Origin: Theocolax elegans | Lineage: Eukaryota; Arthropoda; Insecta; Hymenoptera; Cerocephalidae | Direction: 5' to 3' | Length of the DNA stretch: 64,000 nt | Assembly: GCA_026168455.1 (NCBI GenBank) | Contig: CM047430.1 | Coordinates: 3,794,858 to 3,858,857, forward strand | Part shown: positions 12,290-23,192 of the stretch, piece after piece | Position numbering within the stretch: the stretch's first letter is position 1 | How the letters are laid out: every line of letters begins with the position of its first letter | Translations under genes and position numbers: made by a program | Notes under the pieces: model-generated | Told to the model about the DNA's origin: nothing | Database searches by the model: none | What the model saw: the letters and a program-made list of their open reading frames with translations, nothing else

Positions 12290-13876
12290 TTAAATTTTTT
12301 TCCTCGTTATACTGTTAGAAGACATAAAATTGCTTTTTAGAGATTCGTAATGGAACATTAATGAATCTAGTATAAAAATCTGTTCAATACTTAGTGGATT
12401 ATTTTCAATAATAAAATTATTCTTGTTTATAATTTTTAATAATTTTTTCTGCAAACTATGTAATATTTTCATATAATTATTATATGCACCACCCCAAGCT
12501 ATTATACCATAACTAATTATACTATTAAATAAAGCATAATATATCATTCTAAGCGTATCCAGGTTCATAATCTTGGCCAGTTTATGAAACACAAAGATAA
12601 GATATTTTGTTTTATTAACAATATATTCAATGTGTTTACCCCAACTCATTCTAAAGTCAAAAATTACACCTAGGTATTTGGTATACTCAACTCTATTTAT
12701 GTTAACATTATTTATATGAATATTAAAATTATTAACCTCAGGTACACTATCGCAATAATTTCCAAATGTAATATAAGTTGTTTTTTTAACATTTAAAGAC
12801 AATTTATTAGTAGCCAACCAATTGGAGATTGATTCTAATTCGCTATTCATTAAACATTCAACTTCTTTCCAATTTTTACCAGTGACAATTATCGCAGTGT
12901 CATCTGCATATGAGATAATATTATCTGCTAACATATCATTTACATATAAAATAAATAACAGTGGTCCCAATATTGTACCTTGAGGAACACCAGTTTTTAC
13001 TGTCATATTAGAACTAAAAACGTTATCTAATTTAACTCTTTGTTGTCTATTCGATAAATAACATTTCATGATATCATAAGCACCACCTCTTATTCCATAG
13101 TTATATAACTTATTCAGTAATATAATATGATCTACTGTATCAAAAGCTTTTGCTAGATCAAGAAAAGCTATTGCGATTGGTTTGCTCATATCTAAACAAT
13201 TGTACAGTTTACTAGAGATGTATTGCAGAGCATCTTTAGTTCCCTTATTTTTAACAAAACCAAACTGATTTTTTGACAAAATATCACATTTATTTAAAAA
13301 ATTAATAAATCTTTTATAAATTAGTTTTTCCAAGATTTTTGCTAGATTAGATATTAAAGAGATAGGTCTATAGTTTTCTGCACAGTTTTTATCACCAGCT
13401 TTATAAATAGGTACAATTTCAGCGATTTTTAAAGCATCTGGCCAAATAGCTTTTTCTATGCATAAGTTAAAAATATGGACCAAAGGTCCTACAATGTAGC
13501 TTAATAATGTCTTTAATACTCTAGTGTTTATTTTATCTACTCCTCCATTCTTTATATCAAAATCGTTTACAACATCAATGATTTCATATGCAACAATCGG
13601 GTTTAAAAATATTGATTTCTGATTAATTTTCGTTATTTTCCTGCTGTAATTCGTTGGTGTGATAATTTTTTTCCTTAATTCAGTACCTATGTCAGTGAAA
13701 AATTTATTCATTGTATTTGCAATTTCTGTAGTATTGTTTATAACTTTCATTTGTTTATCGTATATGTAAGATATAGCTTTACTTTTTTTCTTATTTTTAC
13801 CTAATTTTTGGTTAATTATATTCCATAATTTTCTAGGATTTCTAGTTGAGTTTTCAACTAGTTCTTTATCATACAA
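12290..13876 (-). pseudogene. Element B reverse transcriptase ORF
   Basis: A 528-codon frame carries, in order, an EN-RT linker with the TRNPRKLWNIINQKLG block, NYRPISLISNLAKILEKLI, NQFGFVKNKGT, IAFLDLAKAFDTVDH, KTGVPQGTILGPLLFILYVN, SYADDTAIIVTG (catalytic Asp pair) and TKYLGVIFDFRMSWGKH. The C terminus ends RKKI close to the 3' UTR. The frame is long and motif-complete, so this copy is fairly young, but it is frame-separated from its endonuclease part. It belongs to the Jockey/CR1/I-like group by motif style; clade not resolved. Confidence 0.88.
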
Positions 13877-14303
13877 TATCTTTGCATTTTTGATAACTTT
13901 ATTTAGTATTTTTTCATATGTTTTATATATTTCTTTGTTTAATAAATTGTTTGTATCTAATCTCCAACTATTATATAAAAATTCCTTTTTATTACATGAA
14001 ACTGTTATAGCTTCAGTTATCCAACCTTTTCTTGGTTTATTTTTATCTCTTTTGTTACTAATATTAGTAACTGTAGCCTTCTCAATACAAGTTTAAATAG
14101 TCGATATTAATACATCAATTGCTAGATTAGGATCAGACATTGTTAGTATATTATTCCAATTATAACCTTTAGCAAAAGAATGGAGTTTGTTATACTTTAG
14201 TAGTACGTTTTTTCTATCAGTTCTAGATACTTTAATCTTTTTAATTGATAAAAATAAAGGAAAATGATCTGTAATTGTGTATATTAATTTGCAAGATTTA
14301 GTG

Positions 14304-14611
14304 TTAAGTGATTTTCATTTTAATAAAAAAATTATCAATACAAGATCCATTATCAGATAAGCTAGATGGTCTTGTAATAGTTTGAAAACCTGGATAGTAA
14401 CCGTTTACTAGAATATTATTTAGAAATTCTTGGCTAACATTGTCTAAACCCAAAATATCAATATTAAAATCTCCTACTATTATATGATTAGTGATATTTT
14501 TTTTTATTTTTAACAATTCTTTTATATTCATAAGAAAATCCGTCTTACTTATATCGTGAGATCTATATATTGAAGAAATTTCTATATTTACTATTAGAAG
14601 AGAATTGGAGA
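14304..14611 (-). pseudogene. Element B endonuclease fragment
   Basis: Starting at the 5' truncation point, this frame has SSIYRSHDISKTDF and IIVGDFNIDILGL (APE endonuclease DFN motif), then SCIDNFFIKM. About 430 bases with frameshifts separate it from the RT frame. It is the C-terminal two-thirds of an endonuclease domain and cannot act on its own. Confidence 0.8.
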
Positions 14612-14770
14612 TTAAAAATGTCTGATGAGTCGAGCGGGGTTAAGAAGGTCTCAGTCAAAACAATAACGTCAAAGTTGTGCGGGTGGATTAAGGCCTCGAT
14701 CGCGGCAAAATGCGGCCTTATCTTATTAATATTGACGTGAAACACCTGAAGGTGCTCATCGCCGGTATCC
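14612..14770 (-). pseudogene. Element A endonuclease, N-terminal fragment
   Basis: The block FHVNINKIRPHFAAIE, followed by FDVIVLTETFLTPLDSS, is the start of an APE-type endonuclease, including the catalytic Glu of the TET motif. It is cut off by insertion of element B. The matching remainder lies beyond 11880, so the two pieces bracket the nested element. Confidence 0.85.
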
Positions 14771-15063
14771 CGGGTCGCGTCAAAATTTAAGGTTGAATTT
14801 AAATTTAAATTATTGCTAGGATTTAGGCTATTCGAGTGATTCGCGTGGAGAGAGACATGATGATAATTATTTCGATTAAAATTAGAATTAAAGTTAGAAT
14901 TGGGATTTGAATTAAAATTAGAATTAGAATTAAGATTAGAAACTAGTCATTGCATTGGAGTTGGTGTTTGCGTGGGCGCTGTGTCTGAGTCGTTGGGTAA
15001 AATCGGCGGAACGAACTTAGTAAAGTCTGTGCGCATATCAACTTGAATAAGCGGGCCGTCCCT
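14771..15063. other. Element A inter-ORF spacer with AATTAAAATT-type runs
   Basis: Between ORF1 and ORF2 of element A there is a short stretch rich in repeats of GAATTAAAATTAGAATT and similar. No independent gene is seen. Confidence 0.6.
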
Positions 15064-15942
15064 CTATTCCCGCATAAAAACGTGCATGTTGCGAACAATG
15101 GGTCGGGCGAATCTAAGTCTCATGGACTCACGCAAAGCGCGAGACCAGAGCGCGTGTACGTCCTTCGGCCAAAGAGGCCGCATAAAAATACTCGCTGTAC
15201 CGCCCGCACCGAATATGTCCTGAGCGTTAAGGGTTCCCAGGCGACCGCTCCGCGATACCACCGAGTCCCGCATTGCAGGCGATGCCATTCTAAACACTAA
15301 ACCTCGTGAAGAGAGGGGAGCAGAGGCAGGGGTACCTCCGACCCGAGGGTCTGACTCAACAGGACCAGCACACGCCGGGGCCGAGGGTGAGCGCATACGG
15401 CGACGCGGCTACCATCTGCGCAAATCAATAACCTGATTAAAAATCAAACTCAAGCCCACGGCCTCCAGAAGCATTCTCACTATGTCATTATCCGTATGCG
15501 TAATCGTCTGGGGAACGCCTAGAAGTAACACCTCGGCAGTATCGCTGCACGCGGAGGGACCCGTCGCGGTCTCAGAGGCCGAATTGTAAGAAGAGCGCTC
15601 CGCACTCGGTGCATCTCCTCTGCTATTATTATTATTTTCGTTATTTTCGTAGGCCCGAAGTTTCAGGTTAATAGCTGCGAACCGGTCTTCAGTTTCTCTC
15701 GCGAGTGCAGCAACGTCACCACGCACCGACTGCATCTCATTTCTTACCGCTTCCGATGCACTAGCGAGAGTATCGACGTCCGAATGGATTGAACGTACAT
15801 CCGCCTGTACCTGGTCAAACCTACGACCAAGTTCGCCAAAAGCCTCTCCTATTCTCTCGCCGATTTGCCGTTCTACACCTTCAAAACGTGCGTCCAGGTG
15901 CTTAGTATACGCGAGAAACCAGCCCGGCATGCCGTCGACCAT
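15064..15942 (-). pseudogene. Element A ORF1, coiled-coil and C-terminal part
   Basis: One frame, broken by a single stop near 15406, reads a heptad-rich segment (DQVQADVRSIHSDVDTLAS onward, charged and Leu/Val-spaced). An Asn/Ser linker follows, then a compact C-terminal region containing VLLLGVPQTI, QDIFGAGGTASIFMRPLW and ARPIVRNMHVFMRE, reminiscent of the RRM-like nucleic-acid-binding domain of many ORF1 proteins. The coiled coil suggests multimerisation of ORF1p with element RNA. Functional assignment rests on position and architecture. Confidence 0.75.
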
Positions 15943-16445
15943 TGTATCGGTAGTCGAAGGGTGGGGAGAGGGGGAGAGCCGGTCCCCTCAGCGCGCGGTT
16001 GCTTGGTAGCCTGGTCCGATGATGGCGACGCGGGCGGAGCGGGGCGCTTCGTTGGCCGGGAGCAGGCGCTAGGCGTGGCCTGCGCGCGCGCGCTCGCGCT
16101 CTTACGGGGCGACACGTCGGCAATACAATCCTCGTACCGCGACCCAGTAGGTGCTGCCACCGCTTTATCCATGACGAGCCGACAACAAGTGAGACGATTT
16201 AATTCGCCGCGCTTGCCCGCACACTTTGTATGAACTAATGATTTGCACTCGTCACAATAAATCGTGGGAAAATTACGCGTGAAGCGGCAGCAACACACCG
16301 GGCAGAGTGTGTTAAGCGTGGAAGTCGACATGAAAAGCGGAGGCAATTTAAACACGAAACGGCCGAACCTGACTGAAGAGTTCACATATGTAATAGCGGT
16401 TGTCGGTGAGGTGGGGGTCGGGACCCTTGATCGAAAAGATCTCAC
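15873..16445 (-). pseudogene. Element A ORF1, N-terminal PHD-like zinc finger
   Basis: The frame contains two CxxC pairs, a His-x2-Cys and a terminal Cys pair: CPVCCCRFTRN, then YCDECKSLVHTKC, then LTCC. This spacing fits a PHD/RING-like finger known from ORF1 proteins of CR1-type elements. A basic, Ser/Pro/Ala-rich region follows. It is in a different frame from the coiled-coil part, so one frameshift near 15.94 kb separates them. The upstream region 16446-16768 is the probable 5' UTR. Confidence 0.8.
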
Positions 16446-16764
16446 CAGTGATCGCGCGCACGAGTAGATCTCCTACACGACGCTGAAGAGGGGGCGGCCA
16501 GTCCGCTGAGTAGGCTGCAGATGTCGCGAGGATGGCGAAGTTGTCAATTTATCAACTACAGATGTCTCATGTAGAATGGCAAGCGCTGTTGTAGTCGGAT
16601 CTGGCGTGTTACAACCTTAATGGGCCCTCGAATAATCCAAGTCATCGACATTGTAGGCGATATTTTAGGTATTTTATTAAGGAGAAAACGGGCTCCCCGG
16701 CTCGAGGGATCGCAACCTGCTGTTTATGCTCGGGTCACATGAGCCAGCGGGAGTCCGGTCCTCC

Positions 16765-16768
<4 letters not shown>

Positions 16769-16811
<43 letters not shown>

Positions 16812-16860
16812 GTGAGAGAGAGATAGTGAGAATGCGAGAGAGTGAGTCAGTGAAAGTGAG
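16769..16860. repeat. GA microsatellite at 5' side of element A
   Basis: A nearly pure (GA)n tract starts right at the 5' end of element A and degrades into GAGTGAGA variants. It forms the far flank of the insertion whose other side is GA repeat at 9034-9098. Confidence 0.9.
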
Positions 16861-17624
16861 TTAGCCATCTAATTAAAAGTGTGGTTTATTCACCAAGATC
16901 GAGTAAATTTCTTTTGAAATAAATTCTGCGTGATGATAAAATAAACATCTATATTTCATAACTATAATTTGAATTCATAATTTATTGCTCTCTGAGTTTC
17001 ACATATAACAATATTAAATCTACATCTATCTACATTATATTAAAGGTATCTTTTTGAGCGATTTTGTAAAAACTTCCCAATTCATGCGACAAATACTTAA
17101 AACATATCTATTTATGATAAATATGTGTACATAAGTTAATGCTTCATATTACTGACAAAAAATTATTATAATAATAATTATTATTAAGTGAGAGATAGTG
17201 AGAATGCGAGAGAGTGAGTCAGTGAAAAGTGAGTTAGCCATCTAATTAAAAGTGTGGTTTATTCACCAAGATCGAGTAAATTTCTTTTGAAATAATTCTG
17301 CGTGATGATAAAATAAACATCTATATTTCATAACTATAATTTGAATTCATATTTTATTGCTCTCTGAGTTTCACATATAACAATATTAAATCTACATCTA
17401 TCTACATTATATTAAAGGTATCTTTTTGAGCGATTTTGTAAAAACTTCCCAATTCATGCGACAAATACTTAAAACATATCTATTTTATGATAAATATGTG
17501 TTACATAAGTTAATGCTTCATATTACTGACAAAAAATTATTATAATAATAATTATTATTAAGTGATATTAAAAAAAAAACGATAAATCATAATGTCCCTT
17601 CGTCCGTCCGTCCGACAAACATCA

Positions 17625-18164
17625 TCTTGGTGTGAGAGAGAATGAGACAGACTGAAAGAGACCTAAGAGGGAGAGATAGAGAGACAGATAGGCAAATAGT
17701 GAAAGTGAGAGAGAAAGAGAGAGAATGAGAGAGAGAGATAACGAGAGATAGAGATAGAGAAATAGAGAAAGAGAGATAAAGAGAGGGAAAATGAGAGATA
17801 GAGATAGTGAGATAGAGAAAGAGAGATAAAGAAAGATAGAGATAGTGAGATAGAGCAAGAGAGATAAAGAGAGAGAGAGAGAATGAGAGATAAAGAGAGA
17901 GAGAGAGAATGAGAGATAGAGAGAGAGAGAATGAGTGATAGAGAGAGAGAGAACGAGAGATAGAGTTAGAGAGAGAGAGAAATAGAGAGAGAGAGAGAGT
18001 GACAGAAAGATTGAGAGGTAGAGAGTGAGAGAGAATGAGAGAGAGCGAGTAAGAATGAGGGAGAGTGAGGGAGTGCGATAGTGAAAATGAGTAAGAATGA
18101 GAGTCTGTGTGAGGGAGCGAGAGAGAATGAGGGAGAGAAAATGAGAGAGAGAGAGAGAGAGAAT
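17625..18164. repeat. Long imperfect GA/GATA microsatellite
   Basis: About 540 bp of GAGAGA, GAGATAGA and GAGAATGA words. It ends exactly at the tail of a truncated non-LTR element. Ser/Leu-rich minus-strand open frames here are repeat translations. A near-identical tract lies at 19274-19812. Confidence 0.92.
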
Positions 18165-18788
18165 GATTGATTGAAAAAGTATTTATTAATGCCTAGGAAA
18201 TTAATTAACCTTAAGGCAAGGAAAAAACAATTTTACAATATTTTATAAATAAAAATAATAACAACAATTCGCTATTTAAAACTAATAACAAATAAAAACA
18301 TAAGTATAAAACATGAACAAGTGTTCAGAATTACTAATGTAAAAAACAAAAACAAAAAATTTATCGTAATTAAGCTACGTATATATCACATTTTAATCTT
18401 AATTTCTAATATCGATTTGCGCCATCATCATTGTTGAGATAATCATATAGACGTCTCTTAAAAATTAGAACGTTCGAGCTAAGTCTTATCACAGATGGTA
18501 ATCAATCCCAAAAGTCCATCGCTTGAATGGTGAAAGACCTCTGATATGTACTAGTATGGGCCTGAGGACGCTGAAAGCACGAGTATTGCAGTCAGTTCGA
18601 ACGTCTGATATCGCAACTGGGAGGTGGAAGTAACTCAAACAAATAATCTGGTCTTCTATTAGTTAAGATCTGGTACGTTAACAGACCTAAAATATATTTA
18701 CGTCTTCTATCAACAGATAACCAACTTAATTTACTATAAAACGCATCGAGTTTGGTATCCTTCTTCAACCGATAAATAAAACGCACTC

Positions 18789-18790
<2 letters not shown>
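18165..18790 (-). mobile_element. 5'-truncated non-LTR tail, family of element H
   Basis: On the minus strand this fragment encodes the last part of an RT ORF (IYRLKKDTKLDAFY, LSWLSVDRRRKYILGLLTY, YLFELLPPPS) with a frame break. A 3' UTR follows, ending CCTAGGCATTAATAAATAC and TTTTTCAATCAATC. Protein and 3' end closely resemble element H at 61.5-64 kb. GA microsatellite flanks both sides. Confidence 0.88.
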
Positions 18791-18833
<43 letters not shown>

Positions 18834-19812
18834 GTGAGAGAGAGATAGTGAGAATGCGAGAGAGTGAGTCAGTGAAAGTGAGTTAGCCATCTAATTAAAA
18901 GTGTGGTTTATTCACCAAGATCGAGTAAATTTCTTTTGAAATAAATTCTGCGTGATGATAAAATAAACATCTATATTTCATAACTATAATTTGAATTCAT
19001 AATTTATTGCTCTCTGAGTTTCACATATAACAATATTAAATCTACATCTATCTACATTATATTAAAGGTATCTTTTTGAGCGATTTTGTAAAAACTTCCC
19101 AATTCATGCGACAAATACTTAAAACATATCTATTTTATGATAAATATGTGTTACATAAGTTAATGCTTCATATTACTGACAAAAAATTATTATAATAATA
19201 ATTATTATTAAGTGATATTAAAAAAAAACGATAAATCATAATGTCCCTTCGTCCGTCCGTCCGACAAACATCATCTTGGTGTGAGAGAGAATGAGACAGA
19301 CTGAAAGAGACCTAAGAGGGAGAGATAGAGAGACAGATAGGCAAATAGTGAAAGTGAGAGAGAAAGAGAGAGAATGAGAGAGAGAGATAACGAGAGATAG
19401 AGATAGAGAAATAGAGAAAGAGAGATAAAGAGAGGGAAAATGAGAGATAGAGATAGTGAGATAGAGAAAGAGAGATAAAGAAAGATAGAGATAGTGAGAT
19501 AGAGCAAGAGAGATAAAGAGAGAGAGAGAATGAGAGATAAGAGAGAGAGAGAGAATGAGAGATAGAGAGAGAGAGAATGAGTGATAGAGAGAGAGAGAAC
19601 GAGAGATAGAGTTAGAGAGAGAGAGAAATAGAGAGAGAGAGAGAGTGACAGAAAGATTGAGAGGTAGAGAGTGAGAGAGAATGAGAGAGAGCGAGTAAGA
19701 ATGAGGGAGAGTGAGGGAGTGCGATAGTGAAAATGAGTAAGAATGAGAGTCTGTGTGAGGGAGCGAGAGAGAATGAGGGAGAGAAAATGAGAGAGAGAGA
19801 GAGAGAGAGAAT

Positions 19813-20438
19813 GATTGATTGAAAAAGTATTTATTAATGCCTAGGAAATTAATTAACCTTAAGGCAAGGAAAAAACAATTTTACAATATTTTATAAATAA
19901 AAATAATAACAACAATTCGCTATTTAAAACTAATAACAAATAAAAACATAAGTATAAAACATGAACAAGTGTTCAGAATTACTAATGTAAAAAACAAAAA
20001 CAAAAAATTTATCGTAATTAAGCTACGTATATATCACATTTTAATCTTAATTTCTAATATCGATTTGCGCCATCATCATTGTTGAGATAATCATATAGAC
20101 GTCTCTTAAAAATTAGAACGTTCGAGCTAAGTCTTATCACAGATGGTAATCAATCCCAAAAGTCCATCGCTTGAATGGTGAAAGACCTCTGATATGTACT
20201 AGTATGGGCCTGAGGACGCTGAAAGCACGAGTATTGCAGTCAGTTCGAACGTCTGATATCGCAACTGGGAGGTGGAAGTAACTCAAACAAATAATCTGGT
20301 CTTCTATTAGTTAAGATCTGGTACGTTAACAGACCTAAAATATATTTACGTCTTCTATCAACAGATAACCAACTTAATTTACTATAAAACGCATCGAGTT
20401 TGGTATCCTTCTTCAACCGATAAATAAAACGCACTCAT
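19813..20438 (-). mobile_element. Duplicate of the truncated non-LTR tail
   Basis: Essentially identical to 18165-18790, including the 64-codon C-terminal RT frame at 20240-20434. It is part of the 1.65-kb tandem duplication rather than an independent insertion. Confidence 0.85.
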
Positions 20439-20507
20439 AGAGAGAGATAAAGAGAATGAGAGATAGCAAAATTGAGAGATAGAGAGAATGAGAGATAGAG
20501 AGAGAGA

Positions 20508-20918
20508 GATTGATTGATTAATGTATTTATTGGGCCAATTATGGGGTAGAAACCCCATAGGCACTAAAGCGAACTGATACATAGAGTAAAACTTTATTAA
20601 AACTAGATAATAATATAAAATTCCATAACAAAAATATAAAATAAAAACCATGACAGAGTAAGGATTAAAATAACAAAATAAAATATATGTACAATTGATT
20701 AATAGATTAATAAATTAAAACTTAAAATAAATAACAAAATAGTTAGCGTTCGCATATCAACCGCAATATAAAATAAAAAAGAATATATATAATGAATACA
20801 ATGAATAAATAATTAAATAGTAACAAAAATGACGTATAATGACGCAATGAATCACAGAAGAAATGACAGATGAATTAACACAGCAATGCCGATTAAACTT
20901 AAACTTATATATCCAGGT
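20508..20918 (-). mobile_element. Non-LTR 3' UTR fragment in GA repeat
   Basis: The fragment begins with the GATTGATTGATT tail complement and contains the hairpin ATGGGG-TAGAAA-CCCCAT at 20541-20558, then AT-rich 3' UTR. No coding sequence is recognisable. GA-rich microsatellite lies on both sides. Tail and hairpin place it with elements A and D. Confidence 0.75.
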
Positions 20919-20938
20919 GATAGAGAGAATGAGAGATC

Positions 20939-21616
20939 GATTGATAACTATATTTATTTGAGCCAAAGTTGATACAACCGGATGGCTCTAATCATATAAA
21001 ATAGAACATATAAAATAAATAAGACAACTAAAGAAGAATTAATATAACCGATAATACATATGTAAAATAATAATTCACGCTAAATTAAAATTAAAATAAT
21101 CTACGTCGCAAGCATTGGACATAAAATCGGATATGTCGCTATCCATCCTCATGGAGAAAGTTTTTATAATACATTTTACAAATATTTACATTAGAGCACT
21201 CTCTTATTCTAGATGGGATATTATCCCACGTTTCCATTGTTCTTAACATTAGGTAGATTAAAAACAGTATTTACTCGTTTGGATCTACGCAATTGAATGC
21301 CAACAAAAGCCAGCTTATCGAATAAATATTGAGGTGTTTGGGTGGCCAGCAATTTATACATAAAAGACCAAGGAAATATTTCCGTCGAACATTTAATGGA
21401 AGCCAGTTTAGCTGATCATAGAAAGGCTGCAATGCTACCTCACGTTTTAGATGAAAAATAATTCTAACAACGGTATTACACATGCGTTGAACTTTAATAT
21501 TAAGATAAGATGGAAGATCTAAAAATACGAGACAAGCATAGTCAAAGTGAGGAATAATTAAAGCATTAGCCAGCAAAATACGAGCACGCACAGGGAGACA
21601 ACTGCCTTTGTAACGT
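20939..21616 (-). mobile_element. Non-LTR fragment cut by the gypsy LTR
   Basis: The tail GATTGATAACTATATTTATT starts beside GAGA repeat. The end-proximal hairpin has stem GAGCCA/TGGCTC (20960-20988). Coding sequence at 21271-21591 matches the C-terminal RT region (LANALIIPHFDYACLVF, QLNWLPLNVRRKYFLGLL). The fragment stops at the LTR start at 21617, so the LTR element inserted into it or a rearrangement joined them. Confidence 0.8.
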
Positions 21617-21949
21617 TGTAACGGAGTGAATCTTTGCCGGACCTTGCTCAGATTCCAGGATTCAGGTTTTAAGGAATTTGAAATAAAGTACCACTATTTA
21701 TAATAAAGGCTAATTATTATTAAGACTATGTACAGATATATAAAAAATAAACAAAGATATAGTGTAAGTGCTGCCAGCCCGCCTGGTCTTGGTCGGGTGA
21801 AATAGCTAATTAGTCTGTAATCAAAACAAGACAAAATACTTAATTATTACGCGATCTACGAACTTTACAATGCTATCTTATAACTAGTTTCCTAAACGGA
21901 CGCGACTAACGGGTATCGTGTATACTCGCACGGTAATACGGTTCGGGCA

Positions 21950-22470
21950 AGTATGTATGTTCACGAGGATACGGTCGGGATAACCCACGTGTGCTCACGA
22001 GGGTGCGGTCGGGATAATCTACGTGTGCTCACGAAGATACGGTCGGGATAATCCACGTGTGCTCACGAGGATGCGGTCGGGATAACCCACGTGTGCTCAC
22101 GAGGGTGCGGTCGGGATAATCTACGTGTGCTCACGAAGATACGGTCAGGGTAATCCACGTGTGCTCACGAGGATACGGTCAGGATAATCTACGTGTGCTC
22201 ACGAAGATACGGTCGGGATAATCCACGTGTGCTCACGAGGATGCGGTCGGGATAATCTACGTGTGCTCACGAAGATACGGTCGGGATAATCCACGTGTGC
22301 TCACGAGGATGCGGTCGGGATAATCTACGTGTGCTCACGAAGATACGGTCGAGATAATCCACGTGTGCTCACGAGGATACGGTCGGGATAACCCACGTGT
22401 GCTCACGAGGGTGCGGTCGGGATAATCCACGTGTGCTCACGAGGATACGGACAGGATTAGACACCACGTG
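21950..22470. repeat. 34-bp minisatellite in the 3' LTR, ~15 copies
   Basis: The unit GTGCTCACGAGGATGCGGTC plus GGGATAATCCAC repeats every 34 bp, with GATACGG/GTGCGG/GATGCGG variants. Many units contain CACGTG, a palindromic E-box. The matching array in the other LTR (27820-28010) has only about 6 units. Confidence 0.92.
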
Positions 22471-22666
22471 TGCTCACGAGGTGCCTACGGTAGGATGCGG
22501 TTACGGTAACGGTCGGTACGGTATACGGTAACCGTGTTTACGAACGTGTGCTCACGAACGTATCCACGGTTGCTGCACTAGGTCGGAGAAACGGGCTGGT
22601 CGTGTGCTCACGGCCAGTCCGATCTGTCGTCCAGTTGCAGACTGACTACTGGTGGTTTCGGTGCGC

Positions 22667-22674
22667 CTTATATA
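22667..22674 (-). promoter_or_regulatory. LTR TATA box
   Basis: TATATAAG on the minus strand within U3, about 320 bases from the LTR's 5' end. The same motif is in the other LTR at 28223-28230, upstream of the element's own gag, where it would drive the genomic transcript. Confidence 0.6.
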
Positions 22675-22989
22675 CCCGATTCTACGAGAGCGCGCATGCG
22701 TATAACGCCTGTCCCCCCACTCTGGACGGGGTCAATGAACTGGCGAGTAGGCACAGTAGTGGGGAGGCGGTCAATGACTCTAATCTATTTATAGCGCGGT
22801 CGTTGAACTCGCGTTTAACGGCACGTGTCTATCGCGAAGCTATCTTAATATGCTACGTACTTATTATAATTATATTAATTCTAAATATTCTTATTGGTTA
22901 CATGATTTGGTCTCGGATAAATATAGTAAATTAATAATTTATAAATTAATTTTACGTAATATTAGTGCGTGTGTTTATCACACGTCACA

Positions 22990-23004
22990 TTCCCCTCTTT
23001 CTTC
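22990..23004 (-). other. Polypurine tract
   Basis: GAAGAAAGAGGGGA on the minus strand lies immediately upstream of the 3' LTR, the normal position of the plus-strand primer of LTR retrotransposons. It also fixes the LTR boundary. Confidence 0.75.
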
Positions 23005-23192
23005 GGAGAGTAAAAATTCGGGAATTTTTATTCTTAAAAAAAAATATATAATACTACATAATAAAATTAAGAATCTAAGAATAACTCATTGAAAGTGTGA
23101 AGAAGAAAAAAAAAATTAAATTTACCGCTCGAAGTGGTCCTATATGACGAATGGTTCCTGTGTGTGGGTTGAGTCGTAAGAGTCTTTTTATT

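Larger units (their letters stand above)
11881..14611 (-). mobile_element. Non-LTR element B, 5'-truncated, nested in element A
   Basis: An AT-rich element interrupts the GC-rich endonuclease of element A. Element A stops after the block LTETFLTPLDSSDIFN and resumes at HRLDRVGRGGG. Element B begins inside its own endonuclease (SSIYRSHDISKTDF) and ends with a 3' UTR (11881-12289) and an AAATAAATAAAAATAAAT tail. It has no 5' UTR or ORF1, as expected for incomplete target-primed reverse transcription. A short target duplication containing AATTC is possible but not certain. Confidence 0.88.
9099..16768 (-). mobile_element. Non-LTR retrotransposon A, nearly full length, decayed, interrupted by element B
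   Basis: Read on the minus strand, this unit has a 5' leader (16768-16446), an ORF1 with a PHD-like zinc finger and coiled coil, an apurinic-type endonuclease plus reverse transcriptase ORF2, and a 3' end with hairpin and ATCAATCAATC tail at 9099. Removing the nested element at 11881-14611 leaves about 4.9 kb. The coding regions are GC-rich against the AT-rich surroundings. Several frameshifts and stops show it is inactive. GA microsatellite flanks both ends. The architecture resembles CR1/Jockey-type EN-RT elements; the exact clade cannot be set without a tree. Confidence 0.9.
16769..20438. repeat. Tandem duplication of ~1.65 kb within GA-rich DNA
   Basis: The segment from the AT-rich block with GTCCGTCCGTCCG through the GA tract and the non-LTR fragment occurs twice, offset by about 1649 bp (17622 and 19271; 18592 and 20240). 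The first copy also has an extra internal duplication of about 370 bp (the sequence at 16811 is repeated at 17190). Differences between copies are mostly single-base length changes in A runs and GA tracts. Either recent tandem duplication or an assembly artefact. Confidence 0.85.
21617..22989 (-). repeat. 3' LTR of the gypsy-type element
   Basis: 1373 bp from TGTAACGGAGTG to the plus-strand end ACGTCACA. It contains a TATATAAG box (minus) at 22667-22674, so U3 is the higher-coordinate side. A 34-bp minisatellite lies downstream of the expected transcription start. A 387-base open frame at 22548-22934 runs against the element direction and is not considered a gene. Confidence 0.9.

Noticed and set aside
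17622..19507. Two identical 78-codon frames in GA repeat
   Set aside because: Microsatellite translation within the 1.65-kb duplication.
22548..22934. 128-codon plus frame in the LTR
   Set aside because: It runs against the element orientation inside the LTR, and the same sequence recurs in the other LTR without an element-related role.
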